Positions 1-8,004 are shown, counted from the stretch's first letter. The stretch is 57,309 nucleotides of DNA from Patescibacteria group bacterium (GCA_028718745.1 JAQULF010000005.1:1-57309); one strand, 5' to 3'. Notes: generated by a model not told the origin, from the sequence alone. Program-made: numbers and translations.

Positions 1-460
1 TTGATGGGCCGACAGAAATTAAAACATCTTTTCGGTTTGACCCAAATTCCTTTTCCATTTTTTCTATTGCCTTAATAACAATTTTATTTAGCACGCCTTT
101 CCAGCCAGCATGAGCGATGGCAATTACCTTTTCGATGGGATCATAAATAAAAACCGGCAAGCAGTCGGCGGTGTAAACTGCGAGATAGACTGATTTTTGA
201 TTGGTTGCGAGAGCGTCTGTATTTGGAATCATTTTTAACTCTCCGATTTTAGTCTTATTTTTAACCACAAAAACATTATCAGTATGCTCTTGCAATCCGA
301 TAAATAGGGAATCTTTTCCTGTTAGCCCAAGACTTTTGAATAACTTATTTTGGTTAATGTTGAACTTAACATTTACTTTAAATGGCGGGCCATAAACATA
401 GGTTCCTTGATTGATCTCGGGAAATTGAGATAGCAGTTTTGATTGCAGCGGTTTGTCCAT
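1..460 (-). CDS. pgeF: Peptidoglycan editing factor PgeF / YfiH (LACC1-type) family, 3' end outside window
   Basis: Reverse-strand reading from ATG at 460 gives a protein starting MDKPLQSKLLSQFPEINQGT and running off the window edge after 153 codons. It contains the family hallmark TADCLPVFIYDP followed by IAIAHAGWKG, which carry the metal-ligand Cys and His of the YfiH/LACC1 fold. Family members act on purine nucleosides or remove wrongly incorporated amino acids from peptidoglycan precursors; which activity applies here cannot be read from sequence. There is no good Shine-Dalgarno before the ATG. The short hairpin RNA at 556-626 lies upstream on the same strand and could be its attenuated leader. 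Confidence 0.88.
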   Translation of the reverse strand, partial: MDKPLQSKLLSQFPEINQGTYVYGPPFKVNVKFNINQNKLFKSLGLTGKDSLFIGLQEHTDNVFVVKNKTKIGELKMIPNTDALATNQKSVYLAVYTADCLPVFIYDPIEKVIAIAHAGWKGVLNKIVIKAIEKMEKEFGSNRKDVLISVGPS

Positions 461-555
461 GAAAAAGGTTTTATTTTTTGCATTTGCTGATATAATTTTA
501 CTATAAACAAAAACAAAAATGAAGGCATACAAAACAAAAGCAGTTTTTCCCGAAT

Positions 556-626
556 AAAAAAAGACCCTCCGCTAATTTGTCGTCATACAATTAGATTGTA
601 TGAACAACGGCCGAGGAAGTCTTCTT
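556..626 (-). ncRNA. Short hairpin RNA or attenuator upstream of pgeF
   Basis: On the minus strand a transcript starting near 626 would be about 70 nt. It folds as AAGAC-CCTC closing on GAGG-GTCTT (619-623/561-565 and 613-616/566-569). Inside is a long stem built from CATACAAT/ATTGTATG plus GTTGT/ACGAC. The closing stem runs directly into seven U residues (556-562), so it ends like a rho-independent terminator. A consensus promoter precedes it. It may be an independent sRNA or a transcription-attenuating leader of pgeF, whose start lies about 95 nt further on. Confidence 0.55.
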
Positions 627-632
627 AAATAC

Positions 633-661
633 ATCTTATATCAAATTTTAATTTTTGTCAA
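633..661 (-). promoter_or_regulatory. Sigma70-type promoter for the hairpin RNA
   Basis: Minus strand TTGACA (656-661), exactly 17 bp, then TAAGAT (633-638). It predicts a start near 626, just before the closing stem of the RNA. Confidence 0.65.
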
Positions 662-764
662 TGACATTTTACTAATTACTATTTACAACATTTTTTCATT
701 TTGTGATAGAATGAAGATAAATTTTTTACATATAGAAAACTAATTTAGAAGTTTTGGAGGGTAT

Positions 765-2576
765 ATGTATTGTCCAAATTGTAATAAGCAGAATAAAAAA
801 GGAGCAAAGTTTTGCTCATCTTGCGGCGCAGCGCTCAAAGAAAAAGGGATGGAAAAACCGACTCCCCAAGTCGTTGTGAATGTTAATCAAGAAGACAAGA
901 ACAAACCGATGAATAGGAAAACAAATTCTTGTTGCAGCTGGATAATCGGTTTACTCGTTTTATTTTTTATTTTAGTACCACTCTTCGCTTTTTTTAACGC
1001 AAGCGGCGGAAACGATGATATTTTTGCAGAGGTGATAGGCATAATTATTATTGTGGCAGTGGCCTCTTTGATTATTCAGGCGATTATCAAAATCGTTAAA
1101 TTAGGTTTAAGAAAGTCAATTCTCTGGCAGATATTTTTGGGAATTTTGGTTGTTGCACTGATTCTTTCTTATCTTGGATACCGCTCTTATAAATATGACG
1201 ACATAGCCCAAAAAACCGCTTTCATTCAAGATAAGGTTACGGAAATATCGGCAGCTAAATTGCTGGGCGATACTATAATGAAGGAGGGCGCATTACCGGT
1301 TGGCGGAGTGACTTTGGCGGATGTAAATAGCGCGGCCGCAGCGGAAAAAACCAGGTTAAATGAAGTTTCCTATCCGGCAGAATTAAAGGGATATGTTGCC
1401 AGTGTTTCAGCCTGGGCGGATAAAATTGCTACCGCCAAGGATTATGCCAGCTGGAATGCATTACCGGATGAACCGGAAAAATTTGATATTTTAATTTCTG
1501 ATTCCTGGATCAAGGGGCTTTTTGGCAACACTCTGACAGATTTGGCAGTCTTGCGAGATTTGGGCGCGGATGCGTTGAAAAATCAGGACAGGGATAAATT
1601 GCGTTTCGTTGCTGCTCGGCTAATAACACTAGATCATTTCTATAATTCAATTGAAACCTACCAATCAGTTGCGCTGAATGTTGTTAGTCCGGCTTATGCG
1701 GCTACCAAAAGTGGCGCGGTTATTGTAACCAGACTCATTTGCTATCCGGTAGGAGGTGGTGGGAAAAGTATCTGTTTGAATCAGGCAAAAGGTTCGGTTG
1801 GTAAAGCAAGGGTGATTGCGCAGAGAAATTACACTGTCGGACCGGCTGCTCCGGAAACCACTACCGCTGATTGGAACCAATCTTTTTCGCCGATTGGTGC
1901 GGGTTTGGATGCTCTGCCTCAAGGCGGGGTTGGACTAACTACCGGAGAACCCAATGCCGCTCCTCAATATCCACCCAGAGTCCAGGCTTTTCGCGATAGT
2001 TGTCGAGCTCGCGGCGGAAATCCCGATCCAACATCGATTACTAAAACGAGATTGCCAACTACCGAAGGAGGCTATGATTGCCAGATAGGCGGTTGCTGGG
2101 AATTTATGACTTATTCAGGCAGAAATTATGCGGGAGGAAATTCGGGTTGTCCGGAAGAAGGATTAGTGCCAAGGGCTCCTACGCCGATTGAGAATCCATT
2201 TTCTAATATAATTCCGAATATAATTCCAAACCCAAGCCCAACTCCTACGATAACTTCTTATGATGGTGCCTACAATGTAAGCTATTCCTATGGAAACTGC
2301 GGGACTAATGCTCCGGGAGTTAATTTGGGTAATCTTGGAGTATTTAATGATCGCTTAACGGTTAAAAACAATGTTGTTTCGTGGAGTACCGGCGAGAGCG
2401 CAAAAATAGATTCAAACGGCAGAGCTGTTTGGTCAATGAATTTGAGCGGTATCGGAACTATTCAGCAAGTGTTTAATTTCACCAAAACCGGCGTCTCCGG
2501 AACCTTTACATTCAAAGTAACTTCTGGAGGGTACAGTGTCGGTTGCAACGGAAGCTTCACGGGATCTAAGCTTTAG
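765..2576 (+). CDS. Zinc-ribbon membrane protein with large C-terminal region
   Basis: 603 residues with the start fixed by GGAGGG shortly before ATG. The N-terminus is a zinc ribbon (C3, C6, C17, C20: MYCPNCNKQ and FCSSCGAAL). After a polar linker come three hydrophobic helices (about 57-78, 86-110, 120-140). The remaining ~450 residues are Gly/Pro/Thr-rich and probably outside the membrane, ending in a compact beta-rich stretch from about 500 (SYDGAYNVSYSYG onward) with repeated Gly/Ser/Thr. I do not recognise that domain. The gene is a single unit closed by the terminator at 2597. Function is unknown; zinc-ribbon plus transmembrane proteins are common in CPR genomes. Confidence 0.8.
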   Translation: MYCPNCNKQNKKGAKFCSSCGAALKEKGMEKPTPQVVVNVNQEDKNKPMNRKTNSCCSWIIGLLVLFFILVPLFAFFNASGGNDDIFAEVIGIIIIVAVASLIIQAIIKIVKLGLRKSILWQIFLGILVVALILSYLGYRSYKYDDIAQKTAFIQDKVTEISAAKLLGDTIMKEGALPVGGVTLADVNSAAAAEKTRLNEVSYPAELKGYVASVSAWADKIATAKDYASWNALPDEPEKFDILISDSWIKGLFGNTLTDLAVLRDLGADALKNQDRDKLRFVAARLITLDHFYNSIETYQSVALNVVSPAYAATKSGAVIVTRLICYPVGGGGKSICLNQAKGSVGKARVIAQRNYTVGPAAPETTTADWNQSFSPIGAGLDALPQGGVGLTTGEPNAAPQYPPRVQAFRDSCRARGGNPDPTSITKTRLPTTEGGYDCQIGGCWEFMTYSGRNYAGGNSGCPEEGLVPRAPTPIENPFSNIIPNIIPNPSPTPTITSYDGAYNVSYSYGNCGTNAPGVNLGNLGVFNDRLTVKNNVVSWSTGESAKIDSNGRAVWSMNLSGIGTIQQVFNFTKTGVSGTFTFKVTSGGYSVGCNGSFTGSKL

Positions 2577-2596
2577 AGGGTAGACATTCAGTTTAT

Positions 2597-2627
2597 AAAA
2601 ATACCCCCGTAATGGGGGTATTTTTAT
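2597..2627. terminator. Bidirectional rho-independent terminator
   Basis: ATACCCCC-GTAA-GGGGGTAT flanked by A-tract and T-tract. It lies between two convergent genes and serves both strands. Confidence 0.9.
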
Positions 2628-2645
2628 TTACCCATAATAATTGCT

Positions 2646-3959
2646 TTATTTCTTTTTCCTTCTATTTTTTCTTCGATTAAAAACAATCTCCAGAATCATT
2701 CCCAAAATCATGGCTGCTATTATAATTAAAGAACTGACTAAAATTCCCACAAGTCCGCTATCCGAACTGTAGCTTTGGCTCATGGATGAAAGGACTAATA
2801 ATAAAGTGATAATTCCAACCAGCAGTATCAAAGCTTGAAAAACTACAGAGGTCACCTTAACTATTTTGGATTTAAGGAAGATAAAAAGCAGCATGAAGAT
2901 AATATACAGAAGACCAAAGGGGGATAGGATAATTAGCAAAGCAAAGACCACTGTGGCCAAAACATTGTACCAGAATTGTGATGGAGGGATAGCGCTGTTA
3001 TCTTCCGCATCAATTAGAAAAATATCGCTTTTCATATCTTTTGTATTCATTCCGCGGTAAAGCTCGGTCAGATACATTTTATTTCCTTTGGGGCTAATCC
3101 AAGAATTGCCATTATCATCAAAAGCCAGATTTCTGATTGTTTTTGTGTCTATCCAATTGGCATATTGAGCCTCAAAACCATCGGCTTGCTTTTTGTGATC
3201 GGCCAAAACATAGAGGCGGACGCTGACATAACGACTGGGGGTGATAGGCATGGGCGCTATCGATGGAATTGGAGAATCATTTATTACAGGCACGATTGTG
3301 TTGGGATTATTCATGGTGATCGAAGAGATCTTTAGGGGATAGACAATTTTAGTTGAAGAAAAAATCAATTTTAAAGGTGTAATAGTGCCGGAGCTTAACT
3401 CTGTTTCGGCTTGAGCAAGATTTTCCGGATTAATTTTTACCGCAGTAAAGTACCAATTATTACGGATATAGTCATCTAAAATCGTCTTGCCGTAAGCGGG
3501 ATAATTATAACCGTTTTGTTGCAGCCAATCATAGAGAGCATTTTGGTCATTAGCTTCCAAAACCGCGATATTATAGATGCCGATCTTTTTTTGCTCAATT
3601 ACATTTACCCTTGGCGCTATCTCGGCCGAACCCAAACCCAAGGGTTGGCTGTAAATGATACCACCTCCATTTTCAGAAACATTGGTAAGATTAGAAAGCG
3701 CTTCAAAAATGTTGTCCGGTCCTTTATCTACTTGGGGTTTTGACGGAGTTGGCACAATCCAGGCAAAATCTTTAGCATCACCTTGGAAACTGGTTGATAA
3801 AATCAGAGTTTCGGTATTATTTTCAAAAACAATTACACCCTTTTGATCGGTTTCAGCAACCCAATGATTTGGTGGTGGCATAATTCCGCCGTCGGCCATT
3901 GATACTGTTGGGATTGCTATGATTGCAAGCAATCCGATGATTAGAACGATTTTTTTCAT
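2646..3959 (-). CDS. DUF2330-family secreted/membrane protein
   Basis: 437 residues from ATG at 3959. A GTG in frame at 3974 would add five residues, but GAGG placed just upstream of 3959 favours the ATG. A signal peptide (MKKIVLIIGLLAIIAIPTVS) is followed by MADGGIMPPPNHW and a long domain with AKDFAWIVPTPSKP, typical of DUF2330 proteins. The C-terminus has two hydrophobic helices (VLATVVFALLIILSPFGLLY and a second near the end) and a basic tail. Most of the protein should face outward with a membrane anchor. No catalytic residues are recognised; the family is uncharacterised. Confidence 0.8.
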   Translation of the reverse strand: MKKIVLIIGLLAIIAIPTVSMADGGIMPPPNHWVAETDQKGVIVFENNTETLILSTSFQGDAKDFAWIVPTPSKPQVDKGPDNIFEALSNLTNVSENGGGIIYSQPLGLGSAEIAPRVNVIEQKKIGIYNIAVLEANDQNALYDWLQQNGYNYPAYGKTILDDYIRNNWYFTAVKINPENLAQAETELSSGTITPLKLIFSSTKIVYPLKISSITMNNPNTIVPVINDSPIPSIAPMPITPSRYVSVRLYVLADHKKQADGFEAQYANWIDTKTIRNLAFDDNGNSWISPKGNKMYLTELYRGMNTKDMKSDIFLIDAEDNSAIPPSQFWYNVLATVVFALLIILSPFGLLYIIFMLLFIFLKSKIVKVTSVVFQALILLVGIITLLLVLSSMSQSYSSDSGLVGILVSSLIIIAAMILGMILEIVFNRRKNRRKKK

Positions 3960-4083
3960 TTTTAAAATCCTCACTTTGATTATAAATATATAGTAAAAGG
4001 GATTTTATCCCGAGTAATCGGGGGATTACATTTATGTATTATCGCTCTCATTCTACTAAACAGCGTGCTTTTTGCAAGGGAAT

Positions 4084-4108
4084 AAAAAACCCAAAATTAG
4101 ATTTTGGG
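4084..4108 (-). terminator. Minus-strand terminator at the far end of the cassette region
   Basis: CCCAAAA-N5-TTTTGGG followed on the minus strand by TTTTTT. It would stop transcription leaving the cassette array. Confidence 0.7.
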
Positions 4109-4136
4109 AGCAGTTATAAAAAAGAAGAAATGTATG

Positions 4137-4163
4137 TCCAGATAATGTTTCGATATATCTGAC
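4137..4163 (+). repeat. Left half of a split attC-like site (attC3)
   Basis: TCCAGATAATGTTT followed by CGATATATCTGAC. It matches the left halves of attC1 and attC2 (ATAATGTYT then an 11-base arm ending ATCTG). Its arm 4151-4163 pairs at 12 of 13 positions with 6472-6484, 2.3 kb away, so the two halves of one site seem separated by an insertion holding the Fic region. Confidence 0.6.
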
Positions 4164-4220
4164 CTGCCCGCCATCGCAAGCATGAGCTTGCTCAAAATTC
4201 TTAATGAATTTTTTGCAAAG

Positions 4221-4247
4221 AAAAAACCCGATCGTGATGACCCGGGT
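4221..4247 (-). terminator. Terminator of the 161-residue gene
   Basis: Minus strand ACCCG...CGGGT followed by a run of T, 31 bp after the stop codon at 4278. Confidence 0.7.
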
Positions 4248-4277
4248 CTTGTTTTCCAGTAGCGCCTTTCGGCAATG

Positions 4278-4763
4278 TTACAACGGACGGTTTGTGAGCG
4301 AGGGGATTTTCTTTCGGAGTGTTTCGCGTGTTTCGCGACCCTTCTTCTCGCAAAAATCGCGAATCTCTTTTGTGTCTGGACCTGATGGCTTAAAGTTCGA
4401 GCTGCAAGTAAGGCAGTCATTGTCATCGGTCTCGACACCCTTTGGATAGTGATAGGCGACGCCGATCTGTGACATTTTCTTATTTCTTTCGTCAACATCC
4501 ATGGTCAGGCCACACTTCGACGAGATTAGTAAGATGTCATGCGCCTTTTGAAAATCGGACGCAGAGAGGCTCTGCAAATCTTTCAGTAGCTTGCCATGTT
4601 CGGTATTGGCCAACCGATGTGCTTCGATCTGAATCCCTTCCTGTAGAAGGTGCTCGGCATGCTTGAAATGATACATAGAGTATGCGAGACATCCGACCGC
4701 CAGTAAGGCCACAATATAAAAAGGCCAGGTCGGAAAATCCGTTTTTTTAATGTTCTTGTCCAT
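4278..4763 (-). CDS. Hypothetical membrane-anchored protein, 161 aa
   Basis: ATG at 4763 is preceded by CGAGGTG at good spacing, and a terminator follows. An N-terminal helix (FYIVALLAVGCLAYSMYHF) anchors a polar, charged domain of about 130 residues with Cys at SSKCGL and LTCSSN. I recognise no family. Base composition is visibly more GC-rich than neighbouring core genes, a trait shared with the other small orphan genes in this window. It lies inside the DNA that separates the two halves of attC3, so it may be acquired. Confidence 0.7.
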   Translation of the reverse strand: MDKNIKKTDFPTWPFYIVALLAVGCLAYSMYHFKHAEHLLQEGIQIEAHRLANTEHGKLLKDLQSLSASDFQKAHDILLISSKCGLTMDVDERNKKMSQIGVAYHYPKGVETDDNDCLTCSSNFKPSGPDTKEIRDFCEKKGRETRETLRKKIPSLTNRPL

Positions 4764-4878
4764 CGTTATTCACCTCGTGAATTCAGATTTCCCTCAGAAT
4801 CTTCTAAGGGCTATGTGTATAATGCCATGCTTCTAATGATATGTCAAGAATTTTTTTATTCCCCTGACTCTTTTCTTC

Positions 4879-4925
4879 CCTTTAAATAGTCCTTCAACTC
4901 GTAGCTTTGCTACGCCCCCTAAAAT
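4879..4925 (+). repeat. Dispersed hairpin repeat, copy 1
   Basis: TTAAATAGTCCTTCAACTC, a hairpin GTAGC-TTT-GCTAC, then a C-rich tail. It matches copy 2 at 9751-9797, where the stem is ACGGC/GCCGT, so both sides of the stem changed together. Confidence 0.6.
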
Positions 4926-4944
4926 ACCTTAGCGCATTTGTATT

Positions 4945-6003
4945 TTAAGAATTTGAAACATATGAGGTAGATTTTCCTTTACCAATCATTTTTATCATCT
5001 TTATTTTTTTGAGCTTTTGCAGGTGTAGTTGAGCTGTTCTCTTCGGACAAGACAATGCTTTTTCAACATCCTTTGTGCTAATTCTGCCAACCTTATCTAA
5101 TAGATCAATGATTTTTAGCTGTTTAGGCGTTAGGTATATTTGGGATTTGATTTTGCTATCTACGGACTTGGTTGATAGTGACAATATCTTGTCTTTTACG
5201 CTATCAATTTCTTCTCTGAACCCCGTTATGAAATACTCGAGCCAAGAGGTCATATCCTTTTGCCTTGCATCATATGTATTTCCGAGGTTGATCGCATCAT
5301 AATATGATGTTCTATCTGTATTATAATAATCTTCAAGAGCGAATAATCTACGGAAGTCATAACCCCTTTTGTAAAGTATCAAAGTAGCTACTGCTCTGGC
5401 AGTACGACCATTACCATCGTTGAATGGGTGAATGGCTGCAATTTCCATGTGTGCGATAGCTACCACAATCACAGGATTTATATCTTCCTTTTCGCTTTTT
5501 GTTAGCCAAGCTAAAAAGTTTTTCATGAGCGCTGGTACGCGCTTTGCCTCTGGTCCAGTATAGAGAATCTCCCGAGGTTTTCCGATTTGATTTTTGACAA
5601 TATAAATCGGTCCTGTTCGATAATGTCCAGAAGCTTTTGGATCTAGAGTTTTATCAGTAACAAGCTTATGAATTTTTAGAATCACTTTTTCGGTTATCGG
5701 CAAATCTTGAACTACAACTTTCTCAATATATTTTAAAGCGTTAAGATAGTTTTTTACTTCATAAATATCGCGGTCTGGCGCGTCTATCTTTTTGTTATCA
5801 TAAAGCGCTTCCACTTGACCCATATTCAAGGCGTTTCCTTCTATTTCGGTAGAGTGGTGGGTCATACGAATTAAAGCTTGTCTTCTCAATCTTAATTCTT
5901 GTTGTGGTAAAATTTTTGCACGAGAAATATAGGCTCGAGCTTCTGCAATAGCTGTAATTTGGCTTAAAATCTTGTTGCTTAGCGCGTATTTTGGGTTGAG
6001 CAT
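4945..6003 (-). CDS. Fic family protein (AMPylase-like) with N-terminal inhibitory motif
   Basis: 352 residues. The Fic core motif HPFNDGNGRTAR sits at 192-203 (catalytic His192, phosphate-binding loop GNGR), the signature for transferring AMP or a related moiety to target hydroxyls. Near residue 51 the sequence STEIEGN matches the class II inhibitory motif [S/T]xxxE[G/N], so the protein should be self-inhibited. The C-terminal 70 residues look like a winged helix (LTPKQLKIIDLLDKV, CPKRTAQLHLQKL), common in Fic/DOC proteins that bind DNA. Target unknown. It sits among cassettes with other toxin-like genes. Confidence 0.92.
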   Translation of the reverse strand: MLNPKYALSNKILSQITAIAEARAYISRAKILPQQELRLRRQALIRMTHHSTEIEGNALNMGQVEALYDNKKIDAPDRDIYEVKNYLNALKYIEKVVVQDLPITEKVILKIHKLVTDKTLDPKASGHYRTGPIYIVKNQIGKPREILYTGPEAKRVPALMKNFLAWLTKSEKEDINPVIVVAIAHMEIAAIHPFNDGNGRTARAVATLILYKRGYDFRRLFALEDYYNTDRTSYYDAINLGNTYDARQKDMTSWLEYFITGFREEIDSVKDKILSLSTKSVDSKIKSQIYLTPKQLKIIDLLDKVGRISTKDVEKALSCPKRTAQLHLQKLKKIKMIKMIGKGKSTSYVSNS

Positions 6004-6025
6004 ATATTTTATTTAATATACAACC

Positions 6026-6054
6026 ATTATATCACAGTTTTGCGAATCGCGCAA
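6026..6054 (-). promoter_or_regulatory. Promoter of the Fic gene
   Basis: Minus strand TTGCGC (6049-6054), 17 bp, TATAAT (6026-6031), about 23 bp before the ATG. Confidence 0.6.
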
Positions 6055-6076
6055 GATACGCGCAACAATCGCGCAA

Positions 6077-6134
6077 GACTTGTCAAGTCTGCACAAATGG
6101 TGTGCAAAGGCTTGGTCAGACAGTGTCTGACCAA
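6077..6134. repeat. Three successive palindromes upstream of the Fic promoter
   Basis: GACTTG-T-CAAGTC (6077-6089), TGCACA...TGTGCA (6090-6106) and a perfect 23-bp palindrome with arms TTGGTCAGACA (6112-6134). None has a T-tract, so they are not obvious terminators. They could be operators or extruded structures. Confidence 0.6.
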
Positions 6135-6195
6135 TTGGCTATTTTAACTATATCCAATTATATCCAAATAGCTATTTTCCCAATGTATGAAATTA

Positions 6196-6222
6196 TTGAT
6201 TTAATAATAAATACATGATAAT
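6196..6222 (+). promoter_or_regulatory. Possible promoter for the 6229 RNA
   Basis: TTGATT, 15 bp, GATAAT. The spacing is short, so this is weaker than other promoters here, but it would start transcription almost exactly at the first stem. Confidence 0.35.
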
Positions 6223-6228
6223 GTGTAA

Positions 6229-6369
6229 TTGACATTTGGGTGGTTCGCCACCTCACGGCTTTCAAGCTGTAGCCAAATGTCACCAAGCATTCGTGAGGGT
6301 TTTGGCTCTCCCGCGGTAACTTTTATAAACCGCAGACGGATGCTACCAGATTTGTTCTGGTTTTTTTTA
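6229..6369 (+). ncRNA. Structured RNA with two branched domains and a terminator
   Basis: Domain 1: TGACATTTGG (6230-6239) pairs with CCAAATGTCA (6273-6282), enclosing hairpins GGTGG-TTCG-CCACC and ACGGCTT/AAGCTGT. Domain 2: AGCATTCGT pairs with ACGGATGCT (one G-U), enclosing GCGGT/ACCGC. The 3' end is CCAGA-TTTGT-TCTGG followed by eight T. No reading frame with a start signal spans it. The layout resembles a riboswitch or regulatory sRNA, but I recognise no known class and no gene follows within 150 bp on this strand. Confidence 0.6.
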
Positions 6370-6389
6370 TTTATAATTCCCTCGCCACC

Positions 6390-6494
6390 TTATTCACTTG
6401 ATAGAGAAAGAGCAGAAATATGGACGAAAAAAATCGACACACCTTAAAAGATAAATATGTCGATTTTTGTAGTCAGATATACCGTGTTATGTCC
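6390..6494 (+). repeat. Right half of attC3 and start of cassette 3
   Basis: Contains an internal hairpin AAAATCGACA...TGTCGATTTT, then GTCAGATATACCG (6472-6484), TG, and TTATGTCC (6487-6494). The same order (ATATGG, hairpin, CAGATAYAC..GTGTTAT) occurs in attC1 and attC2. Confidence 0.65.
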
Positions 6495-7055
6495 CCCTTT
6501 AGGGTCGAGCGATAGCGAGAAGTAATAAAAAGTTCTCCTTATTCCGAAATAATTTTGGCAATATATTTTTTGCTGATTATATAGTATAGAAGTATTTCAA
6601 AAACAGCTATTCCAATATTCATACCCAAGTCTGTTTTATTGCTACGCATTACTATAAGAACAATTCTGTATATTATGTAAAATATTGCAGAATAATTTAA
6701 TATAAAGCTGTTTTTGCTTACAATATATTTTCTACTTACGCTTTTAGAAAACATAAAACTACCAGCCCAGAATCCTAAAATAATCAAAATAGCATTAATC
6801 ACGGTAAAAGCCGTGGGTGATGGTTGGGCGAGGTTGAGCACAAACACTGATATTACTACAAACAACCAAGTGAGCACATAAGGATAAAATATCCCAGCAA
6901 GAAAGAAATGGATCAATCCAAGAAACCAGTCTGAGGCAGTCTTTTTTTGTGTCATAAAATTTTAGGTTAATAATAATTATTATATCACAATCCTCTCAAA
7001 AAATATATTGCCAAAATTAAATTAAATATAAAAAACTTTTTATTATTGGACATAA
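6487..7055 (-). mobile_element. Gene cassette 3
   Basis: Bounded by TTATGTCC (6487-6494) and its exact complement GGACATAA (7048-7055). Just inside both ends the sequence AATAAAAAGTT recurs in inverted orientation. Cargo is one minus-strand gene, a four-helix membrane protein, followed in its own direction by attC3. Confidence 0.65.
6539..6955 (-). CDS. Four-helix membrane protein of unknown function (cassette 3)
   Basis: 138 residues, almost entirely hydrophobic. Helices lie at about 13-42, 48-70, 84-103 and 110-130, with short basic loops and a basic C-terminus. No family recognised and no catalytic motif. It is the only gene of its cassette and points away from the recombinase, with the attC-like site after its stop, the usual orientation of integron cassette genes. 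Possible roles (immunity protein, small transporter) are guesses. Confidence 0.7.
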   Translation of the reverse strand: MTQKKTASDWFLGLIHFFLAGIFYPYVLTWLFVVISVFVLNLAQPSPTAFTVINAILIILGFWAGSFMFSKSVSRKYIVSKNSFILNYSAIFYIIYRIVLIVMRSNKTDLGMNIGIAVFEILLYYIISKKYIAKIISE

Positions 7056-7173
7056 TGTTTCGGTGTATCTGATGTCTAGGATCGCTACAAAATTAGTTGA
7101 ATATAGAAGAGTATAGATATGGGCGTAGGTTTGCGACTTAGCAAACCGTAGCCAGATATACCGTGTTATCGGA
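7048..7173 (+). repeat. attC-like site 2
   Basis: GGACATAA-TGTTT-CGGTGTATCTG (7061-7071) on the left pairs with CAGATATACCG (7153-7163)-TG-TTATCGGA on the right. Between them is a further hairpin GGTTTGC-GACTTA-GCAAACC. About 125 bp, imperfectly palindromic and homologous to attC1. The outer 8 bases on each side do not match each other; each matches the far end of its own cassette, as in integrons. Confidence 0.7.
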
Positions 7174-8004
7174 TGTAATTTAAAAATTCTTAATTCGCCG
7201 ATTTCAGGCGAATTTTAATCAGGGCAGATTTATTTTTATTTTTCAGTAATCTGATCAATAAGCAATATTTGCGTTGGAGGGTTGAGAGGAACATATTCGT
7301 CAGTATACATCAATGGTCCCTTATAATCATTGTTCTTAGAGCTGGCTCCATATACTCCATCATAACCCTTCTTTTTTAAAAAAGTTAAAAACTCATCATC
7401 AATATTCCCCACAAATCCCGCCTTAGCTTCGGGGTAAGTTTGATAATATCGCATCTTCCCTGGTCCCATTTCAAATAAATTACGAATATTTAAGAAGGCA
7501 TGATGCAAATCGGTGCCATATCTTTGAGTTTGCTCTGTGCCGACCCATTGCGAAGTAAAATGCATAAATCTACTAACCTCAGAAAATTTTTCTCTCGGGG
7601 GTTTCACGGCTATTTCTTTTTCGTATGTTCTGTGGGTAACGACTTTTGGCTCGCCATTTTCATCAACTATAACACTGCAATCCTTATGCCCTTGCCAATC
7701 TCCGAACCATTTTTTAAAACTTTCCGTTCGAACAATCTTCCAACTTTGTTCATCCAGATTTGATCTTGGTCCGTCAGGGGAAACCAAAATGTTTCCTTCC
7801 GAATCACGATCTTGTGTTCTTATAACCACCGTTTCGATCTCATCTAATATTTTTGCCTTAACTTCACTAATATCAAAAGAGGGTTTGATATTTTCTACTG
7901 CATTGTGTTTGATTTTTTCCATGTTTTTGTATTTTAAAAAATAAATCTGCCCTGATTAATTTTGCTCAGCAGAGCAAAAAAGAATTTTAAATTATTTCCG
8001 ATAA
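7166..8004 (-). mobile_element. Gene cassette 2
   Basis: Bounded by TTATCGGA (7166-7173) and its exact complement TCCGATAA (7997-8004). The similarity continues inward for about 75 bp as inverted repeats: TAATTTAAAA, a hairpin whose stem differs but is self-complementary on each side (TTCGCC/GGCGAA on the left, TTTTGCTC/GAGCAAAA on the right), then AATCAGGGCAGATTTATTTT. It carries one gene (7236-7922). Confidence 0.65.
7236..7922 (-). CDS. ART-like domain protein related to phage polyvalent proteins (cassette 2)
   Basis: 228 residues. The central segment SFKKWFGDWQ...VIVDENGEPKVVTHRTY, followed by the AFLNIRNLFE block, KKGYDGVYG and EYVPLNPPTQI, follows the order seen in ADP-ribosyltransferase-like domains of large phage polyvalent proteins (usually FxxWFGDW...VVDENGEPxVVYHGT...VFLNIxNP...GYDGI...FxPxQIKS). 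Here HGT is replaced by HRT, so activity is uncertain. The N-terminal ~60 residues are charged. No clear Shine-Dalgarno. Together with Fic and NYN neighbours it points to toxin, defence or phage-derived cargo. Confidence 0.6.
   Translation of the reverse strand: MEKIKHNAVENIKPSFDISEVKAKILDEIETVVIRTQDRDSEGNILVSPDGPRSNLDEQSWKIVRTESFKKWFGDWQGHKDCSVIVDENGEPKVVTHRTYEKEIAVKPPREKFSEVSRFMHFTSQWVGTEQTQRYGTDLHHAFLNIRNLFEMGPGKMRYYQTYPEAKAGFVGNIDDEFLTFLKKKGYDGVYGASSKNNDYKGPLMYTDEYVPLNPPTQILLIDQITEK

Noticed and set aside
4097-4498. 133-residue minus-strand ORF
   Set aside because: Overlaps the 161-residue gene in another frame, has no ribosome site and reads through a terminator and the attC-like half-site.
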